From assembly GCA_040768445.1 (NCBI GenBank), contig JAXGMV010000001.1, positions 1,984,001 through 2,048,000 on the forward strand: a DNA stretch of 64,000 nucleotides, in the 5' to 3' direction. This stretch comes from JAXGMV01 sp040768445. GTDB lineage: Bacteria > Chloroflexota > Anaerolineae > Anaerolineales > Anaerolineaceae. Position numbers and translations under genes: made by a program. This document shows positions 62,150 through 64,000 of the stretch, piece by piece (the stretch's first letter is position 1; each line of letters opens with the position of its first letter). Below the pieces are notes generated by a model, which saw only the letters and a program-made list of their open reading frames with translations, was not told the DNA's origin and ran no database searches.

Positions 62150-63946
62150 ATGAGAACTCCTGATTTAACATTCTTGCACGCACCATCGGTATATGATTTC
62201 CGCCAGGAGTCAATATTGTATGGACCTGTTTCTGATATGGTGCCTTCTACCCCTGTCTTTGAAATGTATCCCGTTGGATTTACAACCATGGCTGAGTACC
62301 TGGAACGTCATGGATTGCGTGCTCGCATTGTAAATCTTGCAATACGTATGCTGGATAACAAGCAATTTGATGTTGAGAAGTATATTAAAAAATTGGATTC
62401 TCTTGCTTATGGCTTTGACCTGCATTGGATGGTGCATGCGCATGGCTCCATCGAAATTGCTAAATTGGTCAAACGCTTTCATCCCGAAGCGCCAGTAATT
62501 TTCGGCGGGTTTTCCGCAACTTATTATTTTGATGAACTCATTCGCTATCCTGCTGTTGACTTTGTTTTAAAAGGTGATTCCACAGAAGTTCCTCTTTTGA
62601 TGCTCATACAGTATTTACGAAACGGAGGCATATCACACCCCACTGCTCTGTCTGCAGCGAATAAAGAGCTAAGCGCCATTCCCAACCTGGTTTGGAAAGA
62701 CGCCGATGGCACTGTGCATGATAATCCAATTTCATACTCACCGGATAACATTGATGATTTGCTGATGGATTACTCTAATGTACTGCGTTCGGTAGTGCGC
62801 TATCGAGATTTGGCATCCTATAAACCTTTCCGAACCTGGATGAAATACCCAATTACAGCAGCGCTGACAGTTCGTGGATGTACACATAATTGCCTCACCT
62901 GCGGTGGATCCGCTATCGCTTTCCGTAATATCCATAATCGCACCAGTCCTGCTTATCGATCCCCAGAACGCCTGGCACAAGACATTCGTCGAATCGGTGA
63001 GTTCAGCAATGGCCCAGTTTTTGTCCTGGCGGACCCACGTCAGGCAGGGGATGATTATTATCATCGTTTCTTTGATGCTATCGCGGGTTATGAAAAACAT
63101 ATCATGTTTGAGCTTTTTGACCCGGGTACAAAAGAATTCTTCAAAGAAATGGCAAGAGCAATTCCTAAATTCACTGTCGAAATATCCATGGAATCACATG
63201 ATGAACATGTGCGTCGTGCTTTTGGTCGTTCTTATTCTAACGAAGCGCTGGAACGTACGATAGATTATGCTCTTAAGGCAGGCGTTGATCGCTTCGACTT
63301 GTTTTTCATGGTTGGCTTAAAAGAACAGACATATGAGTCGGTTATGGGCACTGTTGAATACTCACGCAATTTACTCAAGCGCTATCACCAGATGGGTGAA
63401 CACCTGGTTATTCCTTTCATCTCACCAATGGCCCCTTTTCTTGATCCTGGAAGTATTATTTTTGAAGCGCCAGAAAAGCACGGCTATCGGCTTTTTGCCC
63501 GCACTTTGGAAGAACACCGTCAAATATTGTTGCAACCCACCTGGAAACATGTTCTCAATTATGAGACACAATGGATGTCGCGCGATCAAATTGCAGCTGC
63601 CACTTATGAAGCAGGTCGTCAATTTAACCTGATGAAGGGCGAATTTGGTGTGTTGGATGTGGATCAAGTCAACGCCACCGACAAACGGATAAATGAAGCG
63701 ATCGAATTGATGTCTGAGATTGATCATATTGTTCAAGTTGAGCAAAATCTTGAAAAACGTAGACAGATGTTAATGCAGTTGAAACAGCGCGTTGATCAAA
63801 CGAATTTGGGTACTGTGTGTGATAAAAGTGAACTTGATGCAGCCTTTACTGGATCAAAGATTAATTATTTCAAGGCGGCATCTCTTGTCATCAAAGATTG
63901 GACGAAGGACTTGAATAAGAGAGTGATTGATTACATACATAATTAG
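62150..63946 (+). CDS. B12-binding radical SAM protein (TIGR04190-like)
   Basis: This 598-residue protein has an N-terminal cobalamin-binding-like domain (MYPVGFTTMAEYLERHGLRARIVNLA, APVIFGGFSATYY) and a radical SAM core with the Cys triad CxxxCxxC in RGCTHNCLTCGGSA (about residues 244-257). The C-terminal region is long and helical with a probable coiled coil near 520-560. Members of this family modify unidentified substrates in anaerobes. The gene stands after an apparent small RNA and is followed by a possible partial gene at the window edge. Confidence 0.82.
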   Translation: MRTPDLTFLHAPSVYDFRQESILYGPVSDMVPSTPVFEMYPVGFTTMAEYLERHGLRARIVNLAIRMLDNKQFDVEKYIKKLDSLAYGFDLHWMVHAHGSIEIAKLVKRFHPEAPVIFGGFSATYYFDELIRYPAVDFVLKGDSTEVPLLMLIQYLRNGGISHPTALSAANKELSAIPNLVWKDADGTVHDNPISYSPDNIDDLLMDYSNVLRSVVRYRDLASYKPFRTWMKYPITAALTVRGCTHNCLTCGGSAIAFRNIHNRTSPAYRSPERLAQDIRRIGEFSNGPVFVLADPRQAGDDYYHRFFDAIAGYEKHIMFELFDPGTKEFFKEMARAIPKFTVEISMESHDEHVRRAFGRSYSNEALERTIDYALKAGVDRFDLFFMVGLKEQTYESVMGTVEYSRNLLKRYHQMGEHLVIPFISPMAPFLDPGSIIFEAPEKHGYRLFARTLEEHRQILLQPTWKHVLNYETQWMSRDQIAAATYEAGRQFNLMKGEFGVLDVDQVNATDKRINEAIELMSEIDHIVQVEQNLEKRRQMLMQLKQRVDQTNLGTVCDKSELDAAFTGSKINYFKAASLVIKDWTKDLNKRVIDYIHN

Positions 63947-63956
63947 CACTGAAAAA

Positions 63957-64000
63957 ATGTTTTTCTTGATAATTGACGAAGAAAAACGCGTCATTAGAAC
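63957..64000 (+). CDS. Possible start of the next gene, cut by the window edge
   Basis: An ATG at 63957 opens a frame that stays open to the end (FFLIIDEEKRVIR). It begins 11 bases after the TIGR04190-like stop. Only 14 codons are visible, with no strong ribosome site, so it may be chance. Confidence 0.3.
   Translation, partial: MFFLIIDEEKRVIR

Noticed and set aside
63957..64000. Terminator at the window end (GTTTTTCTT with AAGAAAAAC)
   Set aside because: No T run follows the stem, and the sequence reads equally well as the start of a new frame.

Overview
The window looks like a chromosomal segment of an anaerobic member of the Chloroflexota, probably class Anaerolineae. This is an inference from gene content, not a database result. 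The pointers are many Sec-type lipoproteins with Thr/Pro-rich linkers, an NBR1-Ig-like lipoprotein, a CBM9-like lipoprotein, a class II (B12-dependent) ribonucleotide reductase paired with NrdR, a T-box in front of thrS, TIGR04190-type B12/radical-SAM protein, and DUF917/AroM genes. There is no rRNA, CRISPR array, prophage or recognisable insertion sequence.

Positions 1-12100 are core metabolism. A partial histidine kinase and a class III aminotransferase lie on the minus strand. They are followed on the plus strand by yvcK, gap, pgk, a haem-binding protein, rpsT, argS, obg, nadD and an MFS transporter. Positions 12170-15320 (minus) hold a compact envelope operon: ECF sigma factor, zinc-finger anti-sigma factor, exported bactofilin-like membrane protein and toast-rack lipoprotein. 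Positions 15500-22700 carry a ComB-like phosphatase, a threonine-aldolase-like lyase, a deoxynucleoside kinase, two lipoproteins, a DegV protein, and a DUF4180/PadR pair with a clear operator.

Positions 22850-34250 hold nrdR-nrdJ (with a long palindrome in the leader), a PpiC-like lipoprotein, an unknown membrane protein, DUF711, a SpoU-type methyltransferase, the infC-rpmI-rplT operon (infC apparently starts at ATC), thrS under a T-box riboswitch, tRNA-Val(GAC) and tRNA-Ser(GGA). Positions 34450-41250 carry an acyltransferase and a CDP-alcohol phosphatidyltransferase (possible glycophospholipid synthesis), a TrmA/RumA methyltransferase, a CBM9-like lipoprotein, dinB, a GT4 glycosyltransferase and tRNA-Thr(CGT).

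Positions 41320-47350 form an agmatine-deiminase (AgDI) locus: agmatine deiminase, putrescine carbamoyltransferase, two paralogous APC antiporters, a decayed second copy of the carbamoyltransferase gene and an Lrp/AsnC regulator with an inverted repeat over its promoter. No carbamate kinase is present. Positions 47520-52900 hold an amidohydrolase, DUF917 and AroM group, an exported molybdopterin-type lipoprotein and a C69 family hydrolase. Positions 53380-61660 are the most unusual part. One strand carries a cupin-HTH regulator, a 2x[4Fe-4S] ferredoxin, a tiny zinc-ribbon protein, a NifU-like scaffold, a radical SAM protein, a HypE-like AIR synthase, a fused 2Fe-2S/molybdenum hydroxylase and a BtuF-like protein without signal peptide. 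This reads as a molybdenum hydroxylase with a dedicated maturation set. The end of the window has a possible small RNA and a TIGR04190-like B12-binding radical SAM protein.
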